Positions 42,485 to 52,037 of a DNA stretch of 64,000 bases are shown here, piece by piece. How positions within the stretch are numbered: position 1 is the first letter of the stretch; every line of letters begins with the position of its first letter. Origin of the DNA: Nitrosopumilus piranensis (GTDB lineage Archaea; Thermoproteota; Nitrososphaeria; Nitrososphaerales; Nitrosopumilaceae); the NCBI RefSeq assembly GCF_000875775.1, contig NZ_CP010868.1, positions 372,001-436,000 on the forward strand. The letters are read 5' to 3'. The translations under genes and the position numbers were made by a program. The notes beneath the pieces were generated by a model that was not told the origin of the DNA, did no database searches, and was given only the letters and a program-made list of their open reading frames with translations.

Positions 42485-43348
42485 TTGATAAACCATGTGA
42501 CTAAAATTGCAAATGTTGGTGTAGGTGGGAAAAATCCTGTTCGAATCATGGGTATTTTGAATACTAGTCCTGAATCCTTTTACAAAAAATCTATTCGCAC
42601 TACCAAAACTCAGATAAAGAACTCTATAAAAGAAATGGAAAATGATGGCGCTGATTTTATTGATGTAGGTGGCATGTCTACTGCACCCTACTTATCTACT
42701 GTCATATCTGAAAAAACTGAATCAAAAAGAATTCTTGAAGCAGTAAAAATTATTCAAAGCGTATCTAATATTCCAATATCTGTTGATACTTGTAGAGCAA
42801 AACCTGCTAAAGATGCTTTAGAGCACGGTGTTGAAATCATTAATGACATTTCTGGATTAAAATATGATAAAAAAATGAAAGATGTTGTTGCAGAGTTTTT
42901 ACCATCTCTAATTTTATGTGCTTTTGACTCAAAAACTGTGATTGGTAACACAGTAACGGTAACAAAAAAATTACTTCAAGACAGTTTGAAAATTGCAAAA
43001 AAATCACATGTCTTGCCCAACAAAATTGTATTAGATCCCTCTATTGGATTTTTTAGAAAAGATGGAAAAGGACCATTTTTTACAAAAATCAAATCTGATT
43101 GGATAAAAAGAGATCTGACAATTATCCAAAATTTGAATTCTATAAAGGGAAATTATCCTGTTTTGATCTCAGTTTCAAACAAGTCTTTTCTTGGGAATCT
43201 TTTACAACAAAAAGATCCGTCTGATCGACTATATGGTTCAATTGCAACTGAGGCAATTTGTGTGATTAATGGTGTTGATATTATACGCACTCATAATGTA
43301 AAGGCTACAAAAGATGTAGTGACTATTGCATCAAATCTGAAAAAATAA
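42485..43348 (+). CDS. folP: Dihydropteroate synthase-like protein (FolP family)
   Basis: TIM-barrel pterin-binding enzyme that joins activated pterin to p-aminobenzoate. 287 residues from TTG at 42485 (GTG at 42497 is an alternative). Motifs: MGILNTSPESFYKKS near 21, DGADFIDVGGMSTAP near 52, PISVDTCRAKPAKDAL near 97 and NDISGL near 119. The standard GGESTRPG loop reads GGMSTAPY here, and the C-terminal SNKSFLG and RTHNV regions are present. Next to mptE, a pterin role is likely. The altered loop leaves room for a different acceptor. Confidence 0.88.
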   Translation: MINHVTKIANVGVGGKNPVRIMGILNTSPESFYKKSIRTTKTQIKNSIKEMENDGADFIDVGGMSTAPYLSTVISEKTESKRILEAVKIIQSVSNIPISVDTCRAKPAKDALEHGVEIINDISGLKYDKKMKDVVAEFLPSLILCAFDSKTVIGNTVTVTKKLLQDSLKIAKKSHVLPNKIVLDPSIGFFRKDGKGPFFTKIKSDWIKRDLTIIQNLNSIKGNYPVLISVSNKSFLGNLLQQKDPSDRLYGSIATEAICVINGVDIIRTHNVKATKDVVTIASNLKK

Positions 43349-43393
43349 CACAAAGGCTTATAATCAATATTCAACTTTCTTAACAAGGTTTCA

Positions 43394-44824
43394 TTGGAAT
43401 TCAAAGAAGGATTAACTTTTGATGACGTTCTTCTTGTACCCAAATATTCAGATATTACAAGTAGAAGTCAGACCGATCTTAGCACAAAATTATCTCGAAA
43501 TATCACAATTAACATCCCTTTTGTTAGTGCGAATATGGATACTGTAACTGAGTCATCTATGGCAGTAGCAATGGCTCGTGCTGGAGGTATAGGAATTATT
43601 CACAGATTCTTGACCATTCAAGAGCAGGCAAATGAGGTGCTAAAGGTGAAACGTTCAGGTAGTGTTATGATAGAGAACCCGTATTCTATTCCATCAGATA
43701 AATCCATTCAAGATGCTTTGGATTATGCTGAAGATAAAGAAATTTCTGGCTTGTTAGTTGTTGATTCAAACTCTAAATTGGTAGGAATTGTTACTGAAAG
43801 AGATTTACTTTTTGCTAATCCGAATGGAAAAATTTCTGATGTAATGACAAAAGATGTTGTTACTGCAAAACCTGGAGTTACTTTGGATGAAGCAAAAGAA
43901 ATTTTGCATAAACATAGAATTGAAAAACTCCCAATTGTTGATGACTCTGGAATTATCAAAGGATTGATTACAAGTAAAGACATTACAAATAATACTGATT
44001 ATCCAAATGCATCAAAAGATAAAAAAGGCAGACCTTTGGTTGGTGCTGCAGTTGGCGTCAAAGGTGACTTTTTAGAGAGAAGTGAATCTCTATTGGATGC
44101 AGGAACTGATGTTCTTGTTGTTGATATTGCACATGGTCATAGTGAAAATGCAATCAGTACTGTTCGTAATATTAAAAAAGCATTTCCTGATTGTGAATTA
44201 ATTGCAGGTAACATTGCAACTGCTCAAGGTGCTGAAGATTTGATTAAAGCTGGTGTTGATGCAGTTAAAGTTGGTGTAGGTTCTGGCTCGATTTGTATCA
44301 CTAGAGTGATTACAGGTTCTGGTGTTCCACAGCTGACTGCAGTGATGGATTGTGCAAAAATTGGCAATGATCATGGAGTTCCAATTATTTCTGATGGTGG
44401 AACAAGAACCTCTGGTGATGCAACAAAAGCATTAGCTGCTGGTGCTTCATCTGTAATGGTAGGAAGTATGCTTGGTGGAACTGATGAATCCCCTGGAACA
44501 GTTTTGACAAAAAATGGTAAACGATTCAAAGTTTATCGTGGTATGGCTTCTCTTGCTGCTTCTATTGGAAGAAAATCAAAAGAAACGGGTTCAATTTCGC
44601 TTGATGATGATTTGAATGATTATGTTGCAGAAGGAGTTGAGGCTATGGTTCCTTACAAGGGGACAGTTGTTGACATTCTAAAACAACTTTCAGGTGGCGT
44701 ACGCTCAGGTTTGAGTTATTGTGGGGCCCACACAATTACACAAATGCAAGAAAATGCAGAATTTATCAAAATGTCAAGAGCTGGGTTTGCAGAAAGTCAG
44801 CCTCATGACGTTTCTCTAATGTAG
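43394..44824 (+). CDS. guaB: IMP dehydrogenase
   Basis: Oxidises IMP to XMP, the step before GMP synthase. 476 residues from TTG at 43394: start [19 protein letters not shown], a pair of CBS domains at about 90-210, catalytic cysteine loop [15 protein letters not shown] near 294-308, and [18 protein letters not shown] near 335. Standard length, all domains present. With guaA to the left, it brackets the pterin pair, and GTP is the precursor of pterin. Confidence 0.96.
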   Translation: MEFKEGLTFDDVLLVPKYSDITSRSQTDLSTKLSRNITINIPFVSANMDTVTESSMAVAMARAGGIGIIHRFLTIQEQANEVLKVKRSGSVMIENPYSIPSDKSIQDALDYAEDKEISGLLVVDSNSKLVGIVTERDLLFANPNGKISDVMTKDVVTAKPGVTLDEAKEILHKHRIEKLPIVDDSGIIKGLITSKDITNNTDYPNASKDKKGRPLVGAAVGVKGDFLERSESLLDAGTDVLVVDIAHGHSENAISTVRNIKKAFPDCELIAGNIATAQGAEDLIKAGVDAVKVGVGSGSICITRVITGSGVPQLTAVMDCAKIGNDHGVPIISDGGTRTSGDATKALAAGASSVMVGSMLGGTDESPGTVLTKNGKRFKVYRGMASLAASIGRKSKETGSISLDDDLNDYVAEGVEAMVPYKGTVVDILKQLSGGVRSGLSYCGAHTITQMQENAEFIKMSRAGFAESQPHDVSLM

Positions 44825-44859
44825 ATAATTTTTTAAGCAGTATCAGAATTGATTGAATC

Positions 44860-45327
44860 ATGTTATCAAAGCGAACTATAATTGGACTAGTCGTTGGTAG
44901 CATAATTATTGGAATAGGTGGATATTCATTAATCACTCATATTGGAACAATAACAATAAACGAAAATTATATTGTTGATGTTGGAGATTCTACCGTGTAT
45001 ACAATTCCTGCACCTGATGGAACTCCACAAATGATGAAAATTATTGGTGATTCTTTTGATTTAGAAATGACCAGTCCTGCAGATGGATTACAAATTCCTA
45101 AAACATCATACAAAAAGGAATTAGCCATAGATTGGATTCATTTAGCAGATGGTGAAACAAGAATCAAAATTCAAAATACTGGAAATACTGAATTAGAAAT
45201 TACAGGTACCTTGATTAGGAGTTCTGATCCGATTTGGTTTACTTTTGATCTCATGGTAATTATCTCTGGTATGGTAATTATTGGATTTAGTATGGGTTTT
45301 ACATTAAGAAAACCTAAAGGCTTTTAG
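44860..45327 (+). CDS. Hypothetical membrane protein
   Basis: A 155-residue protein with an N-terminal transmembrane helix (RTIIGLVVGSIIIGIGGYSL) and a C-terminal one (WFTFDLMVIISGMVIIGFSM), the latter followed by a short basic cytoplasmic tail. The middle, about 95 residues, is beta-rich and probably outside the cell. No family is recognised. Its stop overlaps the convergent pheA by four bases. Confidence 0.75.
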   Translation: MLSKRTIIGLVVGSIIIGIGGYSLITHIGTITINENYIVDVGDSTVYTIPAPDGTPQMMKIIGDSFDLEMTSPADGLQIPKTSYKKELAIDWIHLADGETRIKIQNTGNTELEITGTLIRSSDPIWFTFDLMVIISGMVIIGFSMGFTLRKPKGF

Positions 45328-46139
45328 CTTAGTTTTGCTGAAGGATACGATCCCAAAACTTTCAAAAATAATGTATCTTGCTTAATTTTTTCTAACATTT
45401 CTGAAATTTTAGAATCTTTTTGATGTCCTTCAAAATCTACATAGAAATTATACTCCCAAGTGTTTGTTCTAGTAGGTCTAGATTCAATCTTTGTTAGATT
45501 TACCTCGTTTTTATGAAAATTCTCTATTATTCTGTACAATGATCCAGGTTCATGTTTTATTGAAAAAATTATTGAAGTCTTATCATTTCCTGTACTTGGT
45601 GATTCATTCTTTGATAATATCAAAAATCTTGTGTAATTATTCAAGTTATTTGCAATGTTTTCTTCAATTATAGGCACTTGGTAAATTGTTGAGGCTGTTT
45701 TGCTTGCAATGCAGGCACAATTTTTCTTGTTCAATTCCTTGATTATTTTTACACTACCTGCAGTATCATATGCAGGAATTGTTTTCATTTTATGTTGTTC
45801 AATAAATTTTCTACATTGACCCAGAGCCTGTGGATGTGAATAAATTGTATCTACTTCATCAATTTTACCAATTCCAATTAGGCAATGCTCTATCCTGTGA
45901 TATATTTCACCTGTTGCATTTAGAGATGTTGAATACAATAAATCATAACTTTCCCCAACACTTCCTTCTAATGAATTCTCTACAGGCAAAACTGAGTATT
46001 CTGTTTTATCTTTAGATGTATTTTCTAAAACTTCGGCAAATGTTGCAAATGGTACTGTTTCAATGTTTTCATCAAAAAACGATCTTGCTGCTGCCTCACT
46101 ATATGCGCCTCGTTCACCTTGGAACGATACATTAATCAT
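45324..46139 (-). CDS. pheA: Prephenate dehydratase
   Basis: Forms phenylpyruvate for phenylalanine synthesis. A 271-residue monofunctional enzyme: N-terminus VSFQGERGAYSEAAARSFF, ENSLEGSVGESYDLL near 56 and the catalytic NNYTRFLILSK near 168. A C-terminal ACT regulatory domain with GSLYRIIENFHKNEVNLTKI and ESRPTR (about 196-222) indicates feedback control by phenylalanine. Two bases separate it from csl4 on the same strand. Confidence 0.95.
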   Translation of the reverse strand: MINVSFQGERGAYSEAAARSFFDENIETVPFATFAEVLENTSKDKTEYSVLPVENSLEGSVGESYDLLYSTSLNATGEIYHRIEHCLIGIGKIDEVDTIYSHPQALGQCRKFIEQHKMKTIPAYDTAGSVKIIKELNKKNCACIASKTASTIYQVPIIEENIANNLNNYTRFLILSKNESPSTGNDKTSIIFSIKHEPGSLYRIIENFHKNEVNLTKIESRPTRTNTWEYNFYVDFEGHQKDSKISEMLEKIKQDTLFLKVLGSYPSAKLS

Positions 46140-46141
46140 TT

Positions 46142-46693
46142 TTATTCTCTCAGTTTAACAAAATCACTTTTGCCAAAGTCTGTAGATAGTTTTCTCTCAT
46201 CGATCCATGAACATTCTGTACATTTTATAGCATCTCGCATTGGAACCACTTTTTCACCACACTTTCGGCATTTTGTAAAGAGTATTCCTAAATTTGGCTC
46301 ATTAATTGTTGCATGAATAGTACCATTGAGATGATTTAAAATTTTTAATTTCGCTATATCATTTACAAGTGCAATATTTCTTTTTCTGATATTCCTTGTT
46401 GAACACACACATTCCACTTTTGATGTGGTAGGGTTACCATTTATGTAATCAATTGAGACTGCAATCATAGATGACATTACTGCTGCAACAGTTCCAATCA
46501 CAATATCTCCTACTTTTGGTATGGATAGATCTTTTGGATGCTTGATGTTGGCAGTTCTAGTAGTTTTATCAATGTCTTTTTTGCCAATAGTTGCTGCTCT
46601 GACCATGTCTCCATCATCAAAAGCATTGTATCCAGCTTCATATTCTTCAATAGCTGCTATTTTTTCACCTGGAAATGTAGCATTCTCAGACAT
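46142..46693 (-). CDS. csl4: Exosome RNA-binding subunit Csl4
   Basis: A cap protein of the archaeal RNA exosome. 183 residues: N-terminal FPGEKIAAIEEYEAGYNAF, a central S1 domain (VGDIVIGTVAAVMSSMIAVS near 83) and a C-terminal zinc ribbon CRKCGEKVV...CTECSW near 140-160. Order and length fit the family. It is transcribed with pheA, which is two bases away. Confidence 0.95.
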   Translation of the reverse strand: MSENATFPGEKIAAIEEYEAGYNAFDDGDMVRAATIGKKDIDKTTRTANIKHPKDLSIPKVGDIVIGTVAAVMSSMIAVSIDYINGNPTTSKVECVCSTRNIRKRNIALVNDIAKLKILNHLNGTIHATINEPNLGILFTKCRKCGEKVVPMRDAIKCTECSWIDERKLSTDFGKSDFVKLRE

Positions 46694-46752
46694 GCTAAAA
46701 TTTTTGTTTTTATGATTATAATTGTTTGTGGTAAAAACGATCTTGATAAATC

Positions 46753-46758
46753 ATATAT
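46753..46758 (+). promoter_or_regulatory. TATA box of the second MDR reductase gene
   Basis: ATATAT lies about 26 bases before ATG at 46781, which supports that start over the ATG at 46769 and far-upstream alternatives. Confidence 0.45.
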
Positions 46759-46780
46759 CTCCTCAAATATGAAAAAAATC

Positions 46781-47854
46781 ATGAAAGCCTTGGTTTATGA
46801 TGAATATACTACAGATGATGATTTTTCAAAAATTTTAAAAATCAAAGATATTCCAATCCCTGAGCCTAAATCAAATGAAGTAGTTTTCAAAGTAAAGGCT
46901 GCATCTCTAAATTATGATGATATTTGGGGAATGAGGGGCAAACCTTTGGCTATTCCTCTGCCTCATATTTCTGGAACTGATGCGGCAGGTGAAGTAACTG
47001 CAATTGGAAGTGATGTAAAAAATATCAAAGTAGGTGATAGAGTAGTTTCTCATGGAAACATGTCTTGTAGAGTTTGTAAAGTATGTACTGATGGCAGAGA
47101 ATATGATTGTAAAAAACGAACCATTTGGGGATTTGAAACAGGTCCTCTTTGGGGTGGATATTGTGAATACACGCATCTTCCAGAAGTAAACGTTGTAAAA
47201 ATTCCTGACAGTGTTTCATACAATGAGGCAGCAGCTGCATCAATGACTATGTTAACGTCATGGCATATGTTGGTTGGTAGAGCAAAAATTCAACCAGGAC
47301 AATTAGTTTTGATAATGGGTGGGAGCTCAGGTGTTGGGAACTATGGAATTCAAATTGCAAAACTTTTTGGTTGCACAGTAATTGCAACTGCTAGTCCTGA
47401 AAAATTAGACCAATTATTGGAACTTGGTGCTGATTATGCAATTGATCACAGAAAAGATGATTGGCATAAAGAAGTAAGATCAATTGCAAAAAAAATACCA
47501 AAACAACATGGAGACATTCCTGGAGTTGATGTTATTTTTGAACACATTGGAGGTTCACATTGGAACAAAGAACTAACTCTTCTAAATTATGGTGGAACTA
47601 TTGTTACTACCGGTGCTACAACAGGATATGATGCCAAAACTGATCTGCGACACATTTTCTTTAAAGGAGTCAACATTTTAGGCTCAACTCAAGGAACAAG
47701 AGCCGAACTTGAACAAGGATTCTATTGGATGTCTCAAGGAAAAATAAAATCTATAATAGATTCAGTTTTTCCACTTGAGAGAGCAGCAGAAGCACATACT
47801 AAAATGCTAAAAGGTAAAGGACTTTTTGGAAAAATCATAATGAAGCCAAGTTGA
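46781..47854 (+). CDS. Zinc-type medium-chain dehydrogenase/reductase, paralogue of the enzyme at 3101
   Basis: About 357 residues. It is highly similar throughout to the 3101-4177 protein, including the start (MKALVYDEYTTDDDFSKIL), zinc site CRVCKVCTDGREYDC near 98, Rossmann loop VLIMGGSSGVGNYGIQIAK near 177, and the GATTGYDA and GSTQGT segments. Both may reduce a CoA-linked enoyl substrate such as acryloyl- or crotonyl-CoA. ATG at 46781 is chosen by alignment to the paralogue and by the TATA box. The TPR gene overlaps its stop by four bases. Confidence 0.85.
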   Translation: MKALVYDEYTTDDDFSKILKIKDIPIPEPKSNEVVFKVKAASLNYDDIWGMRGKPLAIPLPHISGTDAAGEVTAIGSDVKNIKVGDRVVSHGNMSCRVCKVCTDGREYDCKKRTIWGFETGPLWGGYCEYTHLPEVNVVKIPDSVSYNEAAAASMTMLTSWHMLVGRAKIQPGQLVLIMGGSSGVGNYGIQIAKLFGCTVIATASPEKLDQLLELGADYAIDHRKDDWHKEVRSIAKKIPKQHGDIPGVDVIFEHIGGSHWNKELTLLNYGGTIVTTGATTGYDAKTDLRHIFFKGVNILGSTQGTRAELEQGFYWMSQGKIKSIIDSVFPLERAAEAHTKMLKGKGLFGKIIMKPS

Positions 47855-48459
47855 CTAAAACAGATGATCCTAAAATAAATTCTATTTTAGATGAAGGAAA
47901 TAGATTATTCTTAAAAGGAAAATTCAAAGAAGCGATTTTATATTATGATCAAATTCTTGATGAAAATCCAACACATCTTAGTTCCCTTAATAATAAAGGA
48001 TATGCTTTAAGTAAACTAAAGGATTTTGCTAATGCCTTAAAATGCTATGATGCTGCCCTTGAAAATCATCCTGAAGATCTTTCTGTATTAATAAACAAAA
48101 TTTCTTCTTTTCGAAAACTTGGTAAATTTGATGAGGGATTATCATTATGTAATAAAATTTTAGAGCAAAATCCAAAATATAACATTGCATTATATCATAA
48201 AGAAAGAATATTATTTTCTATGAGTCAATATGTTGATTCTATACTATGTTGTGATGAAATTTTAAAAGATTATCCTAACAATGGTGATGTTTTATTTGAT
48301 AAATCCTGTAACCTTGCAATGCTTTCGAAAATTAATGACTCCTTACTTGTACTTGCAAAGGCAATTTCTCAGGGAGCTCAATACAAAATTAAAGCAAAAA
48401 CATCTAAATCTTTTGAAAATTTTTCTAATGATCCTCTATTCCAAAAATTGATATCATAG
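47851..48459 (+). CDS. Tetratricopeptide-repeat protein
   Basis: A 202-residue protein with about five TPR units from residue 10 to 170: LFLKGKFKEAILYYDQILDE, SLNNKGYALSKLKDFANALK and LINKISSFRKLGKFDEGLSL are typical. It is the same style as the TPR protein at 5857. It is coupled to the reductase by a four-base overlap and its last six bases overlap dph2 on the opposite strand. Likely a protein-binding scaffold. Confidence 0.87.
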   Translation: MTKTDDPKINSILDEGNRLFLKGKFKEAILYYDQILDENPTHLSSLNNKGYALSKLKDFANALKCYDAALENHPEDLSVLINKISSFRKLGKFDEGLSLCNKILEQNPKYNIALYHKERILFSMSQYVDSILCCDEILKDYPNNGDVLFDKSCNLAMLSKINDSLLVLAKAISQGAQYKIKAKTSKSFENFSNDPLFQKLIS

Positions 48460-49449
48460 CCAATGTGGAATTTCTAAATATCCTTCAATACTTTCATTTC
48501 GAAGAATTTTTAGTAATGCATTTGCCTGAGGTGAAGACAGAACAGGCTTGTCAAATTGATTATCTGTAGAAATTCGTGGGCATGCTACTTGAATAAAGGC
48601 ATCAATTCCTTTTAGATTCCTTAATCTGTCATTTGTAATGTCAGTAAGTGCAAATAATTGAACTTCTTTTCCTTCTGCTTCTAATTCTTCTTTAATTTTT
48701 AATGCAAACACCTTTGATAGCTGACCTTCCTTTAATCCAACTATTACTCCAAAGCTTTTTGCTTCAGCTGCTTTGTAGATTGCAAGAGTTGCCTTCTTTT
48801 TTAATTTCTGCGCAAAGTCTGTTACCTCCCTTACCTCATTAAAGTAAGGATCCAAAACATATGTTGGTAAATTAGTAGATAATGCAATTCCAGAAGCATG
48901 GAAGTTACTTTGTCCTAGGAAGACATATGCATCAACTTCCCTCTTGAGATCTGTTGCAGGATAAAATTCACAGCCAAATACTTGTCCGTCATTTAATTGT
49001 CCCTTACCTTTCCCGATCTTTACTGTAATTCCATTTTCTGTTAGAATCTTTTCAACTTTGTCTACTTGATGTAAATGCTGACTGTCTGTAACCAACGAAA
49101 TTATTTTTCCTTTTAGTATGTTGATACATTTTTTTGCAACACTGTCAAATTCTACATCATCATATGCATCAATGAGAATCAAATTCTTTTCATATGTCTC
49201 AGTATTTATTGTATGACCAATATTGAATTGAATTTCTGCTCCAAGTACTTTGGAACCATTTGAGTTCAAATCACATGTTCCCCAAGTGGTATCAGCTAAA
49301 ACATATGCGGGAATCCCGAATTTTTTAGTTATATTTTTTGCAGCTTCTTGCACTTGTGGCAAAATACCATCTGGACCATTTAATGAAACTGATGCAGGAT
49401 TTTTTGCTTTAATTTCCTGAAAAATTCTTTCCTCATCTATAACTATCAA
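48454..49449 (-). CDS. dph2: 2-(3-amino-3-carboxypropyl)histidine synthase (Dph2)
   Basis: A radical-SAM-like Fe-S enzyme performing the first step of diphthamide formation on elongation factor 2. 331 residues in the three-lobed family layout. The three cluster cysteines are probably those in WGTCDLNSNG near 58, FGCEFYPATD near 161 and QVACPRISTD near 290. It is divergent from tiaS; both modify translation components. Confidence 0.92.
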   Translation of the reverse strand: MIVIDEERIFQEIKAKNPASVSLNGPDGILPQVQEAAKNITKKFGIPAYVLADTTWGTCDLNSNGSKVLGAEIQFNIGHTINTETYEKNLILIDAYDDVEFDSVAKKCINILKGKIISLVTDSQHLHQVDKVEKILTENGITVKIGKGKGQLNDGQVFGCEFYPATDLKREVDAYVFLGQSNFHASGIALSTNLPTYVLDPYFNEVREVTDFAQKLKKKATLAIYKAAEAKSFGVIVGLKEGQLSKVFALKIKEELEAEGKEVQLFALTDITNDRLRNLKGIDAFIQVACPRISTDNQFDKPVLSSPQANALLKILRNESIEGYLEIPHWL

Positions 49450-49506
49450 TTTAGCTTGAAATATTATTTTATTAATTTAAACCAACTGCATTTACAACAA
49501 CTAAAA

Positions 49507-50859
49507 ATGTCTGAATTAATTAAAGAAATTATGACACAAAAAACTGTTCTTAATATCGGTTTTGATGATACTGATTCTCCAAAAGGGATGTGTACTACTT
49601 TTTTAGCATACAAAGTAGTTAATTTGCTTAAAAAACAAAAAATAGAATTTCTTGATTTTCCAAAATTAATACGATTTAATCCAAATATCCCATGGAAAAC
49701 TCGGGGAAATGGTGCTGTCTCTATTAGAATTAAGACTAGTAATCCATCAAAAATAAAACACCAAATCAAAAATCTTGTCTCAAAATACTCTGATACTAAA
49801 AATGGTGCAAATCCTGGATTGGTTTTTTTTGAAAGTGAGTCTATTCCTTTTGAATTTACAAAATTTAGCAATTTAGCTTTATGGCAATTGATTAATCGAG
49901 ATAGTGCAAAAAAATTTGCTCAAAAAAATAATCTTGAGTATTTTTACAAAGGAAATGGACAAGGACTTGTTGGCGCAATTGGTGCAATAGGATATTCTTT
50001 TCATGATCATACACTAGAATTATTGAGTTATCGTAAGAAACAAAAATTTGGAAAAGAAAGAAAGATTTCAATTAACAGTGTCAAGGAGATGCAAGAAAAA
50101 ACATATCCTGATACATTCAACAGTTTTGATACAAAAAAAGGACGAGTTTTGATTACTCCTCATGGTCCTGATCCTGTTTTTTTTGGTATCCGTGGAGAGA
50201 ATGTAGATTCACTAGTTTATGCTTCTAAGCTTTTGAAAAGTAAAGAAAAATTAGATGGTTATATGATCTTCAAGTCAAATCAAGGTACGGGTGATCATTT
50301 GAAAAATGAACTCACTGCTGAAACTATGAAGCCATATGCATCTGGAAAACTAACTGGCATTGTATCAAATTCTCCTAAAATTGTTAAGGGAGGTCATGTT
50401 TTTTTCAAAATACTTTCAAACAATAATGAATTTTGGTGTGCAGTTTACAAACCAACAGGCATGTCTGTTGTTGCATCTAATTTGATCCGAGGCGATAAAA
50501 TCTCTGTGGGAGGAGGAGTGAGAAGGGCTACAAAAAATTTTCCTAGAGTCATAAATCTTGAATTTATTGAAATCATTTCTCTTAAAAATCAAATTAAAAC
50601 ATCAAATCCAATATGTAAAAAATGTAATAAAAAAATGAAATCTAAAGGTAAAGGACAGAGATTTCAATGTATACGTTGTGGAAAAAAATCCTTGAAAAAA
50701 ATTACTGAGAAAATCTCTAGACCCCTTCACCGGCAATTTTATCTGCCAAAAGTTTCTGCTCATAGACACCTCACACGCCCTCAACAAAGATTTGGTATTA
50801 CAAATAAATCAAATAATTTTAAAAATTCACGACCTTGGTTTTGTGTTTATGATAACTAG
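49507..50859 (+). CDS. tiaS: tRNA(Ile2) 2-agmatinylcytidine synthetase (TiaS)
   Basis: Attaches agmatine to C34 of tRNA-Ile(CAU) so that it reads AUA. About 450 residues: TCKD-like start VLNIGFDDTDSPKGMCTTF near residue 13, WKTRGNGAVSIRIK near 70, the FGIRGEN and DGYMIFKSNQGTGDH regions near 220-255, and a C-terminal zinc ribbon CKKCNKKMKSKG...CIRCGKK near 375-400. ATG at 49507 is preferred because a TATA-like TTAATTTAAA (49472-49481) lies about 30 bases upstream; ATG at 49531 is possible. Confidence 0.93.
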   Translation: MSELIKEIMTQKTVLNIGFDDTDSPKGMCTTFLAYKVVNLLKKQKIEFLDFPKLIRFNPNIPWKTRGNGAVSIRIKTSNPSKIKHQIKNLVSKYSDTKNGANPGLVFFESESIPFEFTKFSNLALWQLINRDSAKKFAQKNNLEYFYKGNGQGLVGAIGAIGYSFHDHTLELLSYRKKQKFGKERKISINSVKEMQEKTYPDTFNSFDTKKGRVLITPHGPDPVFFGIRGENVDSLVYASKLLKSKEKLDGYMIFKSNQGTGDHLKNELTAETMKPYASGKLTGIVSNSPKIVKGGHVFFKILSNNNEFWCAVYKPTGMSVVASNLIRGDKISVGGGVRRATKNFPRVINLEFIEIISLKNQIKTSNPICKKCNKKMKSKGKGQRFQCIRCGKKSLKKITEKISRPLHRQFYLPKVSAHRHLTRPQQRFGITNKSNNFKNSRPWFCVYDN

Positions 50860-50893
50860 TAAATTCTTTTAATCTCATTTTGCTTATTTTTTT

Positions 50894-50907
50894 GCACATT
50901 GATGTGC
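50894..50907. promoter_or_regulatory. Perfect inverted repeat upstream of mtnA (possible operator)
   Basis: GCACAT-TG-ATGTGC, a 14-base palindrome with a two-base centre, lies just before a TATA-like TTTTTAAAAA (about 50915-50924). Position and symmetry suit a dimeric repressor site. Confidence 0.4.
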
Positions 50908-50942
50908 CATTAGTTTTTAAAAAGCTATTTTTGAGATTATCT

Positions 50943-51998
50943 ATGACTGAAAATTTGATCGATTCATCACTTAGAACTGTTGAATGGAAAAATAACAAAG
51001 TTGTAATGATTGATCAAACAAAACTTCCAAATGAACTTGTATTTGTAGAATATGATGATTTTAATCAAATTGCAAATGCCATCAAAACCCTGATTGTTAG
51101 AGGAGCTCCTGCAATAGGAGTTTCTGGAGCTTTTGGTTTGGCATTGGCTGTTTTACAAAGTAAAGCCACTACAAAGGATGAACTTATTTCTGATCTTGAA
51201 GAAGCAAGAAAAATTCTTTTTGCTACTAGACCTACTGCCGTAAATCTTGGTTGGGGATTAGAAAAAATAATGACTATTGCAAAAACAGGAGATTCAATTG
51301 AACAAATTAAGGAATTGGTAATTTCTACTGCCAAAAAAATGGCAGATGAAGATATCGAAATAAACAAAGCTATGGGAAAAAATGGTTCTGCTCTTTTTGA
51401 TGATAATGATACTATAATGACTCATTGTAATGCTGGTGCCTTAGCAACTGTTGCATATGGAACAGCACTTGGTGTAATTAGAGCAACAAGAGAGAGTGGA
51501 AAAAATGTCAAAGTTATAGCGACTGAAACTAGACCTATTCAACAAGGTTCAAGACTAACTGCATTTGAATTAAAACATGATGGATTTGATGTCAGTTTAG
51601 TTCCTGATACTGCTGTAGGTTACTCCATGGCAAATGGTCTAGTCAACAAAGTTGTAGTTGGTGCAGATCGAATTGTAAAAACAGGTCATGTTTTCAACAA
51701 AATTGGTACTTATCAAGTAGCTACGATGGCAAAACAACATGGAATCCCATTTTATGTTGCAGCACCATTATCTACAATTGACTTGGAAACAAAAGCTGAA
51801 GATGTAATAATTGAGATGCGTAAAGGTAGTGAAGTTACTGGAATAGGTGATAAAAAAACTGCTCCTGATGATATAGGAGTAATCAATCCTGCATTTGATA
51901 TGACTCCTCCAGAACTAATTTCTGGAATAATTACTGAAAAAGGCGTGGCTACTGCACCATATGAGGAATCTATTCCAAAATTATTTGAAGCTAATTAA
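50943..51998 (+). CDS. mtnA: Methylthioribose-1-phosphate isomerase (MtnA, eIF2B-like)
   Basis: Isomerase of the methionine salvage pathway, in the eIF2B alpha/beta/delta superfamily. 351 residues: SLRTVEWKNNKVVMIDQTKL at the N-terminus, IVRGAPAIGVSGAFGLAL near 52, the catalytic cysteine in THCNAGALATVAYGTALG near 161 and the catalytic aspartate in VGADRIVKTGHVFNKIGTY near 240. A ribose-1,5-bisphosphate isomerase role is possible for related archaeal proteins. ATG at 50943 suits the TATA box about 25 bases upstream. Confidence 0.92.
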   Translation: MTENLIDSSLRTVEWKNNKVVMIDQTKLPNELVFVEYDDFNQIANAIKTLIVRGAPAIGVSGAFGLALAVLQSKATTKDELISDLEEARKILFATRPTAVNLGWGLEKIMTIAKTGDSIEQIKELVISTAKKMADEDIEINKAMGKNGSALFDDNDTIMTHCNAGALATVAYGTALGVIRATRESGKNVKVIATETRPIQQGSRLTAFELKHDGFDVSLVPDTAVGYSMANGLVNKVVVGADRIVKTGHVFNKIGTYQVATMAKQHGIPFYVAAPLSTIDLETKAEDVIIEMRKGSEVTGIGDKKTAPDDIGVINPAFDMTPPELISGIITEKGVATAPYEESIPKLFEAN

Positions 51999-52037
51999 TA
52001 GAAAGTTTTTATTGTTTTTCAAATTGCTTTTAACAAT

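Noticed and set aside
46538-46780. N-terminal extension of the second MDR reductase
   Set aside because: It overlaps csl4 on the other strand, has no similarity to the paralogue at 3101, and a TATA box points to ATG at 46781.
50880-50942. N-terminal extension of mtnA from 50880
   Set aside because: The extension covers a palindrome and TATA-like box; ATG at 50943 matches the family start.
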